Shown here piece after piece: positions 1 to 7,021 of a DNA stretch of 64,000 nucleotides; within the stretch, counting starts at the first letter, position 1, and each line of letters starts with the position of its first letter. The notes under the pieces are model-generated. The model had not been told where the DNA came from. It made no database searches and saw nothing but the letters and a program-made list of their open reading frames with translations. This DNA comes from Lachnospiraceae bacterium. Lineage in GTDB: Bacteria; Bacillota; Clostridia; Lachnospirales; Lachnospiraceae. The stretch covers positions 1-64,000 of the forward strand of contig JAEEND010000022.1 of assembly GCA_016283575.1 (NCBI GenBank), in the 5' to 3' direction. The translations under genes were made by a program, and so were the position numbers.

Positions 1-370
1 ATCATATATTCGGGCATGCAGAGTTTAACCTCGTACATAAATGTGCCAACAAGTATTCTGACGAGATAATGGAAAAAGCAATTCTTTATACCAGCTGTGC
101 ACCCTGTGAGAGATGTCTCGGCGCTATTGCGTCACTTGGCGTACATAATGTGGTTTGCGGAGTTTCATATAAAGAATTCTGTAAATTATTACCGTTTGAT
201 TATCAGGCAGTGGACAGGGAAGGTCTTTTAAAAAAACTGGGAATCACTATGAAACTTACGGAATCTGTGAAGATGAAGGTATGCATGTTTTTGAGTGGTG
301 GGGCGGCGAATATCGTCCTCTTGAAGAACTGATTGCTGAAATGGATGAAGTAAAAAGAAAACAGAAATAA
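1..370 (+). pseudogene. Nucleoside (cytidine/dCMP-type) deaminase, 5' cut by window edge and frameshifted
   Basis: The open frame enters from the left edge (first codon at 3) and shows the two zinc-site motifs of the cytidine deaminase fold: HAE near the edge and SCAPCERC about 25 residues later. Such enzymes hydrolyse the amino group of cytosine- or guanine-type bases or nucleosides. After an A7 run at 230-236 the frame leads to a stop at 330-332. The -1 frame instead continues through a family-like C-terminus (MHVFEWWGGEYRPL) to TAA at 368-370. One lost A in the run explains this best. A slippery TTTAAAA heptamer is present, so programmed frameshifting cannot be excluded. The stop is followed 4 nt later by a repeat element. 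Deaminase identity is solid, exact substrate unknown. Confidence 0.75.
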
Positions 371-374
371 TAAC

Positions 375-422
375 TTCCAGGTTGTCGAGATGATGCGATA
401 GCAAGTTATTTTGGAATACAAT
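375..422 (+). repeat. Dyad repeat copy A of the left-end array
   Basis: This 48-bp element matches 2062-2109 at 45 of 48 positions, including 30 identical consecutive bases. It begins 4 nt after the deaminase stop. It is an imperfect palindrome: TTCC/GGAA ends, an inner TTG...CAA and TCG/CGA pairing, with unpaired bases on one arm. There is no T-tract, so it is not a simple terminator. Function is unknown; position behind a stop codon recalls the recombination sites of gene cassettes. Confidence 0.8.
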
Positions 423-458
423 GTAGACCGATAAATTCATAATTTCCGTGGAGATACA

Positions 459-998
459 ATGCTCTTATACCATTATTTTGATAAGAAAACAGGTCCGTTT
501 CGGAATCTGTCAGACCTAAGCGAAGAAGAAGCCAATAAGGTGCTTCTGACCATAAAGTCCGAAAAACCAGAAAGCATGTGTGCAAAAAGGCAAGACAGTT
601 ACGTTGCCGATAGAAGGCGATTCGAAGAGATACTAAGGACTGAGTTCCGGAAAAAAGGCGGGAAGATTGAACGCGAAGTCCCCCACTATCTGGTGGTTGG
701 TGAATGCCTATGGTTACAGAGCTGGTTTGAAGACTGCGATCACATAGTGATAGATACGGCAGACCTGGATCTGAGCACAGTCTCTTTTACCTATGGAGAT
801 TCTCATCCAACGTTCAGTGACCGTGTTAATGATGGAAAAGAGTACAGAAAGAAGCTCTATACATATGACGAGATATTAGGCGTGATTGAAAAGTACGGAC
901 TTCCCCAGGACTGGAACCCGGATGGGAAATACGGCCCAGAGCGGTACGTCGAAGCTCATGTGTGGAGTGATAGGGGAATAAAAGATGGCATCGAGTAA
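459..998 (+). CDS. Conserved hypothetical protein, 179 aa
   Basis: A soluble, strongly charged 179-residue protein with no signal peptide or membrane segment. I do not recognise a named family. The N-terminus (YHYFDKKTGPFRNLSDL) and the tryptophan-rich, acidic C-terminal half look like a folded single-domain protein rather than chance coding. The start at 459 follows a modest GGAG about 8 nt upstream. Its last 14 bases overlap the start of a TfoX-like remnant, which suggests the two were co-transcribed. It sits between two copies of a 48-bp repeat along with other small accessory genes, so horizontal acquisition is likely (inference). Function not assigned. Confidence 0.7.
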   Translation: MLLYHYFDKKTGPFRNLSDLSEEEANKVLLTIKSEKPESMCAKRQDSYVADRRRFEEILRTEFRKKGGKIEREVPHYLVVGECLWLQSWFEDCDHIVIDTADLDLSTVSFTYGDSHPTFSDRVNDGKEYRKKLYTYDEILGVIEKYGLPQDWNPDGKYGPERYVEAHVWSDRGIKDGIE

Positions 999-1098
999 AG
1001 ATTATTTGGTTTTTATTTTAGAACAGCTCTCAGAGCTGGATGATATAACATACAGGGCGATGCATGCAGAGTTACCTGCCCCGAAGAAAAAGAAGTGA
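985..1098 (+). pseudogene. TfoX/Sxy N-terminal-domain protein remnant, internally deleted (37 aa)
   Basis: A 37-codon frame starting at ATG 985, overlapping the previous gene. Its first 26 residues (MASSKDYLVFILEQLSELDD onwards) read like the N-terminus of small TfoX-like proteins of Firmicutes. Its last residues (ELPAPKKKK) read like their C-terminal tail. About 65-70 middle residues of the usual roughly 105 are missing, yet the frame is kept. That pattern points to an in-frame internal deletion; a residual peptide may still be made. TfoX relatives are competence regulators in proteobacteria, while Firmicutes homologues are uncharacterised. Family recognition is from memory of the conserved ends. 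Confidence 0.6.
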
Positions 1099-1131
1099 GC
1101 TATAGTAAGGAAAATCGGAATATATTTCAGT
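1099..1131 (+). repeat. Degenerate right half of the dyad repeat (copy X)
   Basis: Directly after the TfoX-remnant stop, 33 bases match 2082-2114 at 26 positions; the last 17 differ at one. Only the right half of the repeat is recognisable. It extends the pattern of one repeat behind each gene of this strip. Confidence 0.55.
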
Positions 1132-1187
1132 AAAACTGACAAATCGGCATTTGTCGAATCTTTTAGCAACAATAGGAGGGGCATAAT

Positions 1188-1718
1188 ATGGAACAAAAAA
1201 TTATTTTGGAAACAGAGAGATTGTTTCTTAGGGAAATGAATACTGATGATTTTGAGGCACTATACAAAGTCCTTGCCGATAGTGACATCATGCAGCATTA
1301 TCCATATACCTTTGACGAGAAAAGAGTCAATGATTGGATTGAAAGAAATATGAACCGATATCAAGAGAATGGTTTTGGGCTATGGGCGGTATGTTTGAAA
1401 GATACAGGAGAGATGATAGGTGACTGTGGATTGACACTTCAGAATATTGAGGGGAAGATGCTCCCTGAGATTGGTTATCATATCCGCGCAGATCATCAGC
1501 GAAATGGTTATGCTAAGGAAGCAGCAACTGCTGTACGAGACTGGGCATTTGCAAACACGGATTACCCTGCACTCTATTCATATTGCAAATATACAAATGT
1601 CGGTTCTTATAAGACTGCAGAATCTATAGGTATGCATTTCGAGAAGGAATACCCAGATCCCGAAAACAAAATTACTCATGTCTCTGTAATCTTTCGTGAA
1701 GAGATGACAGTCGCATAA
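1188..1718 (+). CDS. GNAT family N-acetyltransferase (RimJ/RimL-like)
   Basis: A 176-aa single-domain GNAT protein that would transfer acetyl from acetyl-CoA to an amine. It opens with the RimJ/RimL-type start (ILETERLFLREM). It carries the acetyl-CoA loop region around residues 95-115 (EIGYHIRADHQRNGYAKEAA), with the R/QxxGxG/A motif relaxed to QRNGYA. The conserved N-x-x-S near the C-terminus is present as NVGSYKTAESIGM. Length fits the family. The start is fixed by a strong AGGAGGGG 7 nt before ATG 1188. Substrate could be a ribosomal protein N-terminus, a drug or a small amine; nothing here decides. It lies in the repeat-punctuated accessory strip. Confidence 0.85.
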   Translation: MEQKIILETERLFLREMNTDDFEALYKVLADSDIMQHYPYTFDEKRVNDWIERNMNRYQENGFGLWAVCLKDTGEMIGDCGLTLQNIEGKMLPEIGYHIRADHQRNGYAKEAATAVRDWAFANTDYPALYSYCKYTNVGSYKTAESIGMHFEKEYPDPENKITHVSVIFREEMTVA

Positions 1719-1743
1719 ATCGACATTTGAAAGGATTATAAAT

Positions 1744-2055
1744 ATGAAAAACGCATTATCTTGGCTGTTAATTTTGTTAAATGTGATTGGCTGCCTATGC
1801 CTTACTTATAGCATTTATTTGTTTCTTTTCGGAAGCACTATAGTTGATGCACCAAATGTAATGTTTTCGATGGAAAGATGGGAAAGAGGAGGTTGGCTAC
1901 TTACTATTGGAATGATTCCGCTAATAATAGCAAACATCTTAGGTTATGGATATATTCAATTTGGAAATAAGAAAAACAGACTGCTTATCTTCATTCCCTC
2001 TGTTATCTGCATAATTTTAGTAGCATGCTTTTGGGGGAGTGGAATAATAGAATAA
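1744..2055 (+). CDS. Small three-helix membrane protein, 103 aa
   Basis: A 103-residue hydrophobic protein with likely membrane helices at about residues 7-28, 50-71 and 80-98. A short hydrophilic loop containing MERWERGG separates the first two helices, and a lysine-rich turn (GNKKNR) precedes the last. The helix spacing supports a genuine gene. The start follows GAAAGGA about 9 nt upstream. I do not recognise a family. It directly follows the acetyltransferase (25-bp gap), so the two are probably one transcript. A 48-bp repeat copy begins 6 nt after its stop, as it does behind the deaminase. Confidence 0.6.
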   Translation: MKNALSWLLILLNVIGCLCLTYSIYLFLFGSTIVDAPNVMFSMERWERGGWLLTIGMIPLIIANILGYGYIQFGNKKNRLLIFIPSVICIILVACFWGSGIIE

Positions 2056-2061
2056 TATAAA

Positions 2062-2109
2062 TTCCAGCTTGTCGAGATGATGCGATAGCAAGTTATTTCG
2101 GAATATAAT
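2062..2109 (+). repeat. Dyad repeat copy B of the left-end array
   Basis: This copy is 45/48 identical to 375-422 and lies 6 nt after the stop of the membrane protein gene. Here the inner stem is slightly better (CTTG/CAAG plus TCG/CGA, flanked by ATTCC/GGAAT). Similarity to the diverged copy at 1099-1131 continues to position 2114. Confidence 0.8.
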
Positions 2110-2152
2110 TCAGTTTACGATTATGCACCCCGTTATTTGTGAGGAAATATAT

Positions 2153-2944
2153 ATGAGTACCAGAAAAGAAATAGTAAGCGGTTTTTATGAACAGTATGAC
2201 GAAGATGGGCGGACTACAAGAACGCGTCACGGGCAGTTGGAATACTCTACTACGATGACGTATATTCATCGCTATGCAACCAAGCATTCAAAAATCCTTG
2301 AGGTTGGTGCCGGAACAGGAAGATACTCCATTGCACTTGCGAAAGAAGGCATGGACGTGACGGCTGTCGAACTTGTTGAGAACAATCTTGAAGTGCTTAG
2401 AGAAAACAGCAAAGGGATCACGAACCTTAAATCATTTCAAGGAGATGCAACGGATTTGCATCGTTTTCCGGATAACTCATTTGATGTAACTCTGTTCTTC
2501 GGTCCAATGTATCATTTGTATGAATCATGCGAAGTTAACTGCGCAATTGACGAGGCAATTCGAGTCACGAAACCCACTGGAGTAATTATGTTTGCCTTCA
2601 TATCTGTGTTTGCGATTATGTATGCAAACTATTTTTATGGAAATTGGGCTGAAGGACAAGAAGAGAACTTTACAAAGGATTATCAGGTAAGGCATTTCAA
2701 AGAGCAGCTGTTTACAGGATATGACGTTACAGAGTTTGAGGAACTTTTCCGTGAGAAGCCTGTCGAATGGATAACAACAGCAGGTGTGGACGGATTGATG
2801 GAACCCATTGAAATGCGTCCCGACTTTTCTATGACCGATAAGGAATTTGAAGCCTTTGCTAAGTGGTATCTCGCTTTTTCCGAAAAGAGAGAACTGTTGG
2901 GCAACACAAATCATCTTCTCTATATATGCCGTAAGCAGGTATAA
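2153..2944 (+). CDS. Class I SAM-dependent methyltransferase
   Basis: A 263-aa soluble methyltransferase. The SAM-binding motif I is clear (ILEVGAGTGRYSIALA, about residues 44-59). It is followed by an acidic motif II (TAVELVENN) and a post-motif with FPDNSFDVTLFFGPMYHL. The C-terminal half is helical with several aromatic residues, as in small-molecule methyltransferases. The chosen ATG at 2153 has GAGGAAA about 6 nt upstream. An in-frame ATG at 2123 lacks such a site. Substrate is unknown; relatives are often annotated as generic methyltransferases or resistance-type enzymes. It follows repeat copy B and precedes a weaker copy, so it fits the cassette-like strip. Confidence 0.85.
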   Translation: MSTRKEIVSGFYEQYDEDGRTTRTRHGQLEYSTTMTYIHRYATKHSKILEVGAGTGRYSIALAKEGMDVTAVELVENNLEVLRENSKGITNLKSFQGDATDLHRFPDNSFDVTLFFGPMYHLYESCEVNCAIDEAIRVTKPTGVIMFAFISVFAIMYANYFYGNWAEGQEENFTKDYQVRHFKEQLFTGYDVTEFEELFREKPVEWITTAGVDGLMEPIEMRPDFSMTDKEFEAFAKWYLAFSEKRELLGNTNHLLYICRKQV

Positions 2945-2957
2945 AACATGGGATAAG

Positions 2958-2979
2958 GCAATAGTAAGATATATCAGAA
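2958..2979 (+). repeat. Weak dyad-repeat fragment (copy Y)
   Basis: These 22 bases match 2082-2103 at 17 positions and lie 13 nt after the methyltransferase stop. They share the ATAGTAAG variant with copy X. Taken alone this could be chance; its position behind a stop codon is what makes it worth listing. Confidence 0.35.
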
Positions 2980-3064
2980 GTTAATCTTCCTAAGGGTGCA
3001 CCCCCTCTCTTGGCAAACCGGCGCATACCGGAGCAATTTGATGCAGTTTTTTGGAGAAAAAACA

Positions 3065-3511
3065 ATGATAAAAGTTTTATTTGTCTGCCTGGGCAACATC
3101 TGTCGTTCGCCTATGGCAGAATTTGTTATGAAAGACCTTGTGAAAAAAGAAGGTCTTCAGGATAATTTTTATATAGAATCAGCGGCAACAAGCTATGAAG
3201 AATGCGGAAATCCAGTGTATCCTCCTGCGGTGCGGGAATTATCCAAGCATGGGATAAGCTGTGCTGAAAAAAGAGCTCGTACCATGACCAAGGATGATTA
3301 TAAAAGGTTTGATTATATTATTGGCATGGAAGATAGGAATATTACAATTATTAAGCGCATTATCGGAGCGGATACGGAAAATAAGGTTTATAAACTGATG
3401 CACTTTGCAGGTAAGGACGAAGACATCGCGGATCCCTGGTATACAGGAGATTTTGAAGGCGTGTATAAACAGATTGCTGAAGGGTGTCGTGGCTTGCTGG
3501 AAATGGACTAA
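3065..3511 (+). CDS. Low-molecular-weight protein tyrosine phosphatase
   Basis: A 148-aa member of the LMW-PTP family, which hydrolyses phosphotyrosine (or phosphoarginine, as YwlE does) through a cysteinyl-phosphate. The P-loop CLGNICRS has nucleophile Cys8 and Arg14 (CX5R). The general acid is in the DPWYTGDF motif near residue 123. Length is normal. Start at 3065 is supported by GGAGA 8-12 nt upstream; an upstream in-frame ATG at 2996 would add a 23-residue non-family extension. It has no kinase partner beside it. The substrate is therefore open: capsule regulation and arginine dephosphorylation are both possible. Confidence 0.9.
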   Translation: MIKVLFVCLGNICRSPMAEFVMKDLVKKEGLQDNFYIESAATSYEECGNPVYPPAVRELSKHGISCAEKRARTMTKDDYKRFDYIIGMEDRNITIIKRIIGADTENKVYKLMHFAGKDEDIADPWYTGDFEGVYKQIAEGCRGLLEMD

Positions 3512-3533
3512 GGGGACGGGGTTCCTGGTCCAC
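3512..3533 (+). repeat. Possible REP/RAYT-type end sequence
   Basis: The string GGGGACGGGGTTCCTGGTCC follows the phosphatase stop directly. From memory, GGGGACGG-type strings recur at ends of REP-like elements moved by Y1 (RAYT) transposases in Firmicutes. No transposase is present here, so this would be a solo remnant. Confidence 0.3.
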
Positions 3534-3591
3534 CGAAATGGGCCACTAATGGCAGAAATTGCCAACAAAACTAAATAAAGCTTCACATAGA

Positions 3592-3637
3592 CCGGTACTT
3601 CTGGTAACACTCGGATTTGTACCGGCCTTATTTTATT
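3592..3637 (+). terminator. Probable terminator after the phosphatase gene
   Basis: A 7-bp perfect stem CCGGTAC/GTACCGG with a 20-nt loop is followed by the T-rich run CCTTATTTTATT. The long loop makes it weaker than the other terminators here. Confidence 0.45.
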
Positions 3638-3748
3638 CAGGGTAGAGAAATAAAAAGAAATGTGGTAATATAGAAAAGCTGTGACCATTGAGTCACTTAT
3701 ATTGAAAACACAGTATAATCAATACTTTTAGAAGGAGATATATAGAAA

Positions 3749-4849
3749 ATGAAATTAGGAATCGTAGGTTTACCTAACGTCGGCAAGAGTACACTTTTCA
3801 ATTCGCTCACAAAAGCAGGAGCCCTTGCCGCCAACTATCCTTTCGCAACAATAGATCCCAACATCGGAATCGTGCCCGTGCCGGATAAAAGAATAGAAGC
3901 GCTTGGTAAGCTTTATAATACGAAAAAAGAAACACATGCCACAATCGAATTTGTTGACATCGCAGGTCTTGTTAAAGGTGCTTCAAAGGGTGAAGGTTTA
4001 GGAAACCAGTTCCTTGCAAACATCCGTGAAGTAGATGCGATTGTACATGTTGTAAGATGTTTCGATAATGCAAATATTATTCATGTTGACGGAAGCATTG
4101 ACCCCATCAGAGATATTGAGACCATCAATCTTGAATTGATCTTTTCCGATATCGAAATATTGGAGCGAAGAATTTCCAAAGTTCAGCGCGCTGCCAACAA
4201 CGACAAATCTGCAGCCAAGGAATTGAAGCTTTGCCAGAGCGTGAAGGCTCATCTTGAAGCAGGAAAGCTTGCGAAGACCTTTGAACTTTCCGATGATGAA
4301 GATGAAAAAGAATGGTTCCGCACATACAATCTTCTTACCGCAAAGCCCGTTATTTTTGCAGCCAACGTTTCTGAAGAAGATTGCCAGGATGACGGCGCAA
4401 GCAATGACTATGTAAAGCGCGTAAGAGAATATGCAAAGACGGAAGGATCGGAAGTATTTGTTATTTCCGCGGAAATCGAGCAGGAAATAGCGGAAATGGA
4501 TGATGAAGAGAAGCAGATGTTCCTTGATGAACTTGGCATCAAAGAATCCGGACTCGATAAGCTTATTGCTGCAAGCTACAGAATCCTGGGACTTATGAGT
4601 TTCTTAACTGCAGGAGAGGATGAATGTCGTGCATGGACCATTAAGATCGGTACCAAGGCACCTCAGGCAGCCGGTAAGATTCATACCGATTTTGAACGAG
4701 GCTTTATTAAAGCCGAAGTAGTAAGCTTTGATGACTTAATGGCCAACGGTTCACTTGCAGCAGCAAGAGAGAAAGGCTTAGTCCGTATGGAAGGAAAAGA
4801 ATATGTCGTTAAAGACGGCGATGTTATTCTTTTCAGATTTAATGTATAA
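3749..4849 (+). CDS. ychF: Redox/ribosome-associated P-loop ATPase/GTPase YchF (OLA1 family)
   Basis: A 366-aa protein of the Obg/YchF family, full length. It has a P-loop at residues 7-15 (GLPNVGKST), a switch region containing [20 protein letters not shown], and a C-terminal TGS domain (about residues 280-364). YchF proteins bind ribosomes, often prefer ATP because the fourth G motif is altered (here NVSEED rather than NKxD), and act in stress and translation control. The start has AGAAGGAGA 10 nt upstream. A TATAAT at 3714-3719 is a likely -10 without a clear -35. Transcribed alone, with a strong terminator behind it; neighbours do not hint at a specialised role. Confidence 0.96.
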   Translation: MKLGIVGLPNVGKSTLFNSLTKAGALAANYPFATIDPNIGIVPVPDKRIEALGKLYNTKKETHATIEFVDIAGLVKGASKGEGLGNQFLANIREVDAIVHVVRCFDNANIIHVDGSIDPIRDIETINLELIFSDIEILERRISKVQRAANNDKSAAKELKLCQSVKAHLEAGKLAKTFELSDDEDEKEWFRTYNLLTAKPVIFAANVSEEDCQDDGASNDYVKRVREYAKTEGSEVFVISAEIEQEIAEMDDEEKQMFLDELGIKESGLDKLIAASYRILGLMSFLTAGEDECRAWTIKIGTKAPQAAGKIHTDFERGFIKAEVVSFDDLMANGSLAAAREKGLVRMEGKEYVVKDGDVILFRFNV

Positions 4850-4881
4850 AAAATAAAACCAGAGCCCCTGAATTAGCGATC

Positions 4882-4917
4882 AAAGAGCAGGTTTTTTAAA
4901 AAATCTGCTCTTTTTTT
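4882..4917 (+). terminator. Rho-independent terminator of ychF
   Basis: AAAGAGCAG pairs with CTGCTCTTT and runs into a T7 tract. The loop is itself a short A/T dyad. Confidence 0.9.
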
Positions 4918-5012
4918 ATGTTTTAAAAAACAAAATCTGCCATCAGATTTTAAAATCATACTAAATATTGTTGCTGTTTTTTTAGAAATCATATAAAAAT
5001 CCCTCCACCCTC

Positions 5013-5041
5013 AAAAAACCTTGATTTTTCAAGGTTTTTTT
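5013..5041. terminator. Second hairpin terminator before mraZ, bidirectional
   Basis: AAAAAACCTTGA / TCAAGGTTTTTT forms a symmetrical hairpin with A- and T-tracts on both sides. It isolates the mraZ promoter from upstream transcription. The gene-free stretch 4850-5162 otherwise holds the ychF terminator, the mraZ promoter and its operator. Confidence 0.8.
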
Positions 5042-5053
5042 GCGTTAAACCCC

Positions 5054-5082
5054 TTGCAAAATACCGAAAAATGGTATAAAAT
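5054..5082 (+). promoter_or_regulatory. Sigma-A promoter of the mraZ division cluster
   Basis: TTGCAA at 5054-5059 is 17 bp from TAAAAT at 5077-5082. A TATAAA frame with 15-bp spacing overlaps it. The MraZ operator begins at the next base. Confidence 0.75.
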
Positions 5083-5128
5083 GTGGTTAAAAGTGGTAGA
5101 GAGTGGTGCTTATGTGGTAGAAAGTGGT
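5083..5128 (+). promoter_or_regulatory. MraZ operator: five GTGGT repeats at helical spacing
   Basis: GTGGT occurs at 5083, 5093, 5103, 5114 and 5124, with steps of 10, 10, 11 and 10 bp. It occurs once more at 5151 inside the ribosome-binding region. MraZ is known to bind short G-rich direct repeats at about 10-bp periodicity upstream of its own gene, so autoregulation is expected. The repeats lie just downstream of the -10 box, a position suited to repression. Confidence 0.85.
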
Positions 5129-5162
5129 AAATCACAAGGCAGACCCTAAGGTGGTGATAAGT

Positions 5163-5588
5163 ATGTTCATGGGAGAGTACAATCACACAATCGATGAAAA
5201 GGGCAGACTTATCATTCCTTCTAAATTCCGTGAGGAATTGGGCAACAGCTTCGTTGTCACAAAGGGATTGGACGGCTGCTTATTTGCATATGACAACACC
5301 GAATGGACCGCTCTTGAAGAAAAGCTTAAAAAGCTTCCCTTGACCAACAGAGATGCGCGAGCCTTTGCAAGATTTATGCTTGCAGGTGCGGCATTGGTGG
5401 AAGTTGATAAGCAGGGACGTATTCTTTTGCCTCAGGTATTAAGAAGCTTCGCAGAACTTGAAAAAGATGTGGTGCTTATAGGCGTTGCAAGCCGCATTGA
5501 AATCTGGAGCAAGGATCGCTGGAACGACATGTCGGATGCCTCCGATATGGATGAAATAGCTGAAAAGATGGCAGACCTTGGAATATAG
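5163..5588 (+). CDS. mraZ: Division/cell wall cluster transcriptional regulator MraZ
   Basis: 141 aa, two SpoVT/AbrB-like DNA-binding modules: residues 1-60 beginning [16 protein letters not shown], and about 77-125 with [11 protein letters not shown]. MraZ forms ring oligomers and controls the division cluster it heads. The start at 5163 gives the canonical family N-terminus and has AAGGTGGTG upstream. A GTG at 5124 would add 13 unlike residues. The direct GTGGT repeats upstream are its probable operator. rsmH follows 10 bp later, as is typical. Confidence 0.96.
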   Translation: MFMGEYNHTIDEKGRLIIPSKFREELGNSFVVTKGLDGCLFAYDNTEWTALEEKLKKLPLTNRDARAFARFMLAGAALVEVDKQGRILLPQVLRSFAELEKDVVLIGVASRIEIWSKDRWNDMSDASDMDEIAEKMADLGI

Positions 5589-5598
5589 GAGATAAAGA

Positions 5599-6534
5599 AT
5601 GGAATTTAAGCATTTCTCGGTAATGCTGAATGAAACCATAGATGGATTGAATATAAAGCCTGACGGCATCTACTTAGACGGAACTCTCGGTGGAGCCGGA
5701 CATTCTTCGGAAATTGCAAAGCGTTTGACGGACGGCGGATTTTTGTACGGCGTTGATCAGGATGAGGATGCCATCAAATTTGCATCCGAGAGACTTGAAC
5801 CTTTCAAAGACCGAGTTGAGATCATCAGATGCAATTACAAAGATGCGATTTCTGTTTTAAAAGAAAAAGGCGTTAAGGGCCTTGACGGAATACTTCTTGA
5901 CCTGGGAGTTTCTTCCTATCAGTTAGACACGGTTGAACGAGGTTTTTCTTATAAATACGACACCGATCTTGATATGAGAATGGATAATCGTGAGAAACTT
6001 ACTGCCAAAGACATAGTCAATACCTATTCGCTTGCTGAATTATCAAGGATTATAAGAGATTACGGTGAAGATAAATTCGCTCAGAACATTGCGAAGCACA
6101 TAGTCAATGCTAGAGCTGAGAAGCCCATCGAAACAACCTTTGAATTAAATGAAATCATAAAAGCCGCCATCCCCATGAAGATGCGTGCTACGGGAGGACA
6201 TCCTTCAAAAAGAACCTTCCAGGCTATCAGAATCGAATGTAACCACGAACTCGACGTGTTAAGAGATTCTCTCGATGAAATGATAGATTTTCTTAACCCC
6301 GGCGGAAGAATAGCGATCATCACCTTCCATTCATTGGAAGACAGGATAGTAAAAACAATATTTAAGAAAAATGAAGATCCTTGCGTTTGCCCCAAAAACT
6401 TTCCTGTTTGTGTATGCGGCAACGTGTCAAAAGGATTTCAGGTAAATAAAAAACCGATTCTTCCTTCAGAAGAAGAATTAAATGAGAACTCAAGATCAAA
6501 AAGCGCGAAACTTCGCGTGTTTGAAAGGAAATAA
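5599..6534 (+). CDS. rsmH: 16S rRNA (cytosine1402-N4)-methyltransferase RsmH
   Basis: 311 aa, full length. It methylates N4 of C1402 in the decoding centre of 16S rRNA using SAM. The family start ([15 protein letters not shown]) is followed by the SAM loop [10 protein letters not shown] at residues 27-36. The Gly-rich catalytic region [16 protein letters not shown], and [10 protein letters not shown] near residue 250, are also diagnostic. The start has AGGAG 8 nt upstream. It lies between mraZ and ftsL with 10-bp and 2-bp gaps, so it is in the division operon. Confidence 0.97.
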   Translation: MEFKHFSVMLNETIDGLNIKPDGIYLDGTLGGAGHSSEIAKRLTDGGFLYGVDQDEDAIKFASERLEPFKDRVEIIRCNYKDAISVLKEKGVKGLDGILLDLGVSSYQLDTVERGFSYKYDTDLDMRMDNREKLTAKDIVNTYSLAELSRIIRDYGEDKFAQNIAKHIVNARAEKPIETTFELNEIIKAAIPMKMRATGGHPSKRTFQAIRIECNHELDVLRDSLDEMIDFLNPGGRIAIITFHSLEDRIVKTIFKKNEDPCVCPKNFPVCVCGNVSKGFQVNKKPILPSEEELNENSRSKSAKLRVFERK

Positions 6535-6536
6535 AA

Positions 6537-7007
6537 ATGGCAAATTTAAGTCAGGGAAGACAATTGAACAGAACTTACGTATATGGAAATACGGTAAGAA
6601 ATATGGACGTTAAGAGAGCGATCGACGGTCGTCCCACCGGTTCACCTTTAAGAGAGGTTAAGGCTGAAGCCAAAAGAGCCCGCAAGATGAACATGGGATT
6701 CTTATACGTTCTTTTCCTTGCGGCTGCAATTGTTGTTACCGCATATGGCATGATTTCTTATCTTAAATTACAGGCAGACATCACAAATCTTGTTAAGGAC
6801 AATTCCCGTCTTGAGCAGGAGCTCAACAATTTGACACTTGCAAATGATGATGAGTATAGTAAAATGATAAATGCAGTTGATTTTGATGAAATCAGAAGAA
6901 TTGCAATCGAAGAACTCGACATGGTTTATGCTGATGAATCACAGATTGTTACCTATGAAAGAGAGACTAGCGATTACGTAAGACAGCTTAACAATTTGTC
7001 GAATTAG
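6537..7007 (+). CDS. ftsL: Cell division protein FtsL
   Basis: 156 aa with the bitopic FtsL layout: a basic cytoplasmic N-terminus (about 50 residues), one membrane helix at 53-74, then a leucine/asparagine-rich coiled coil on the outside (LQADITNLVKDNSRLEQEL). The remainder is acidic. FtsL pairs with FtsB/DivIC and FtsQ to activate the septal synthase FtsW-FtsI. Sequence identity between FtsL proteins is always low, so the call rests on topology and on position between rsmH and the class B PBP. The gene starts 2 bp after the rsmH stop. Confidence 0.85.
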   Translation: MANLSQGRQLNRTYVYGNTVRNMDVKRAIDGRPTGSPLREVKAEAKRARKMNMGFLYVLFLAAAIVVTAYGMISYLKLQADITNLVKDNSRLEQELNNLTLANDDEYSKMINAVDFDEIRRIAIEELDMVYADESQIVTYERETSDYVRQLNNLSN

Positions 7008-7021
7008 GCGAGGCATTTGTT

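Noticed and set aside
371..2110. Classical integron attC sites
   Set aside because: The repeats are 48 bp and lack the GTTRRRY/RYYYAAC core-site pair; no integrase is in the window. I kept only the looser cassette-like description.
5124..5162. GTG start of mraZ at 5124
   Set aside because: It falls inside the fifth operator box and would add 13 non-conserved residues; ATG 5163 has AAGGTGGTG upstream and gives the family N-terminus.
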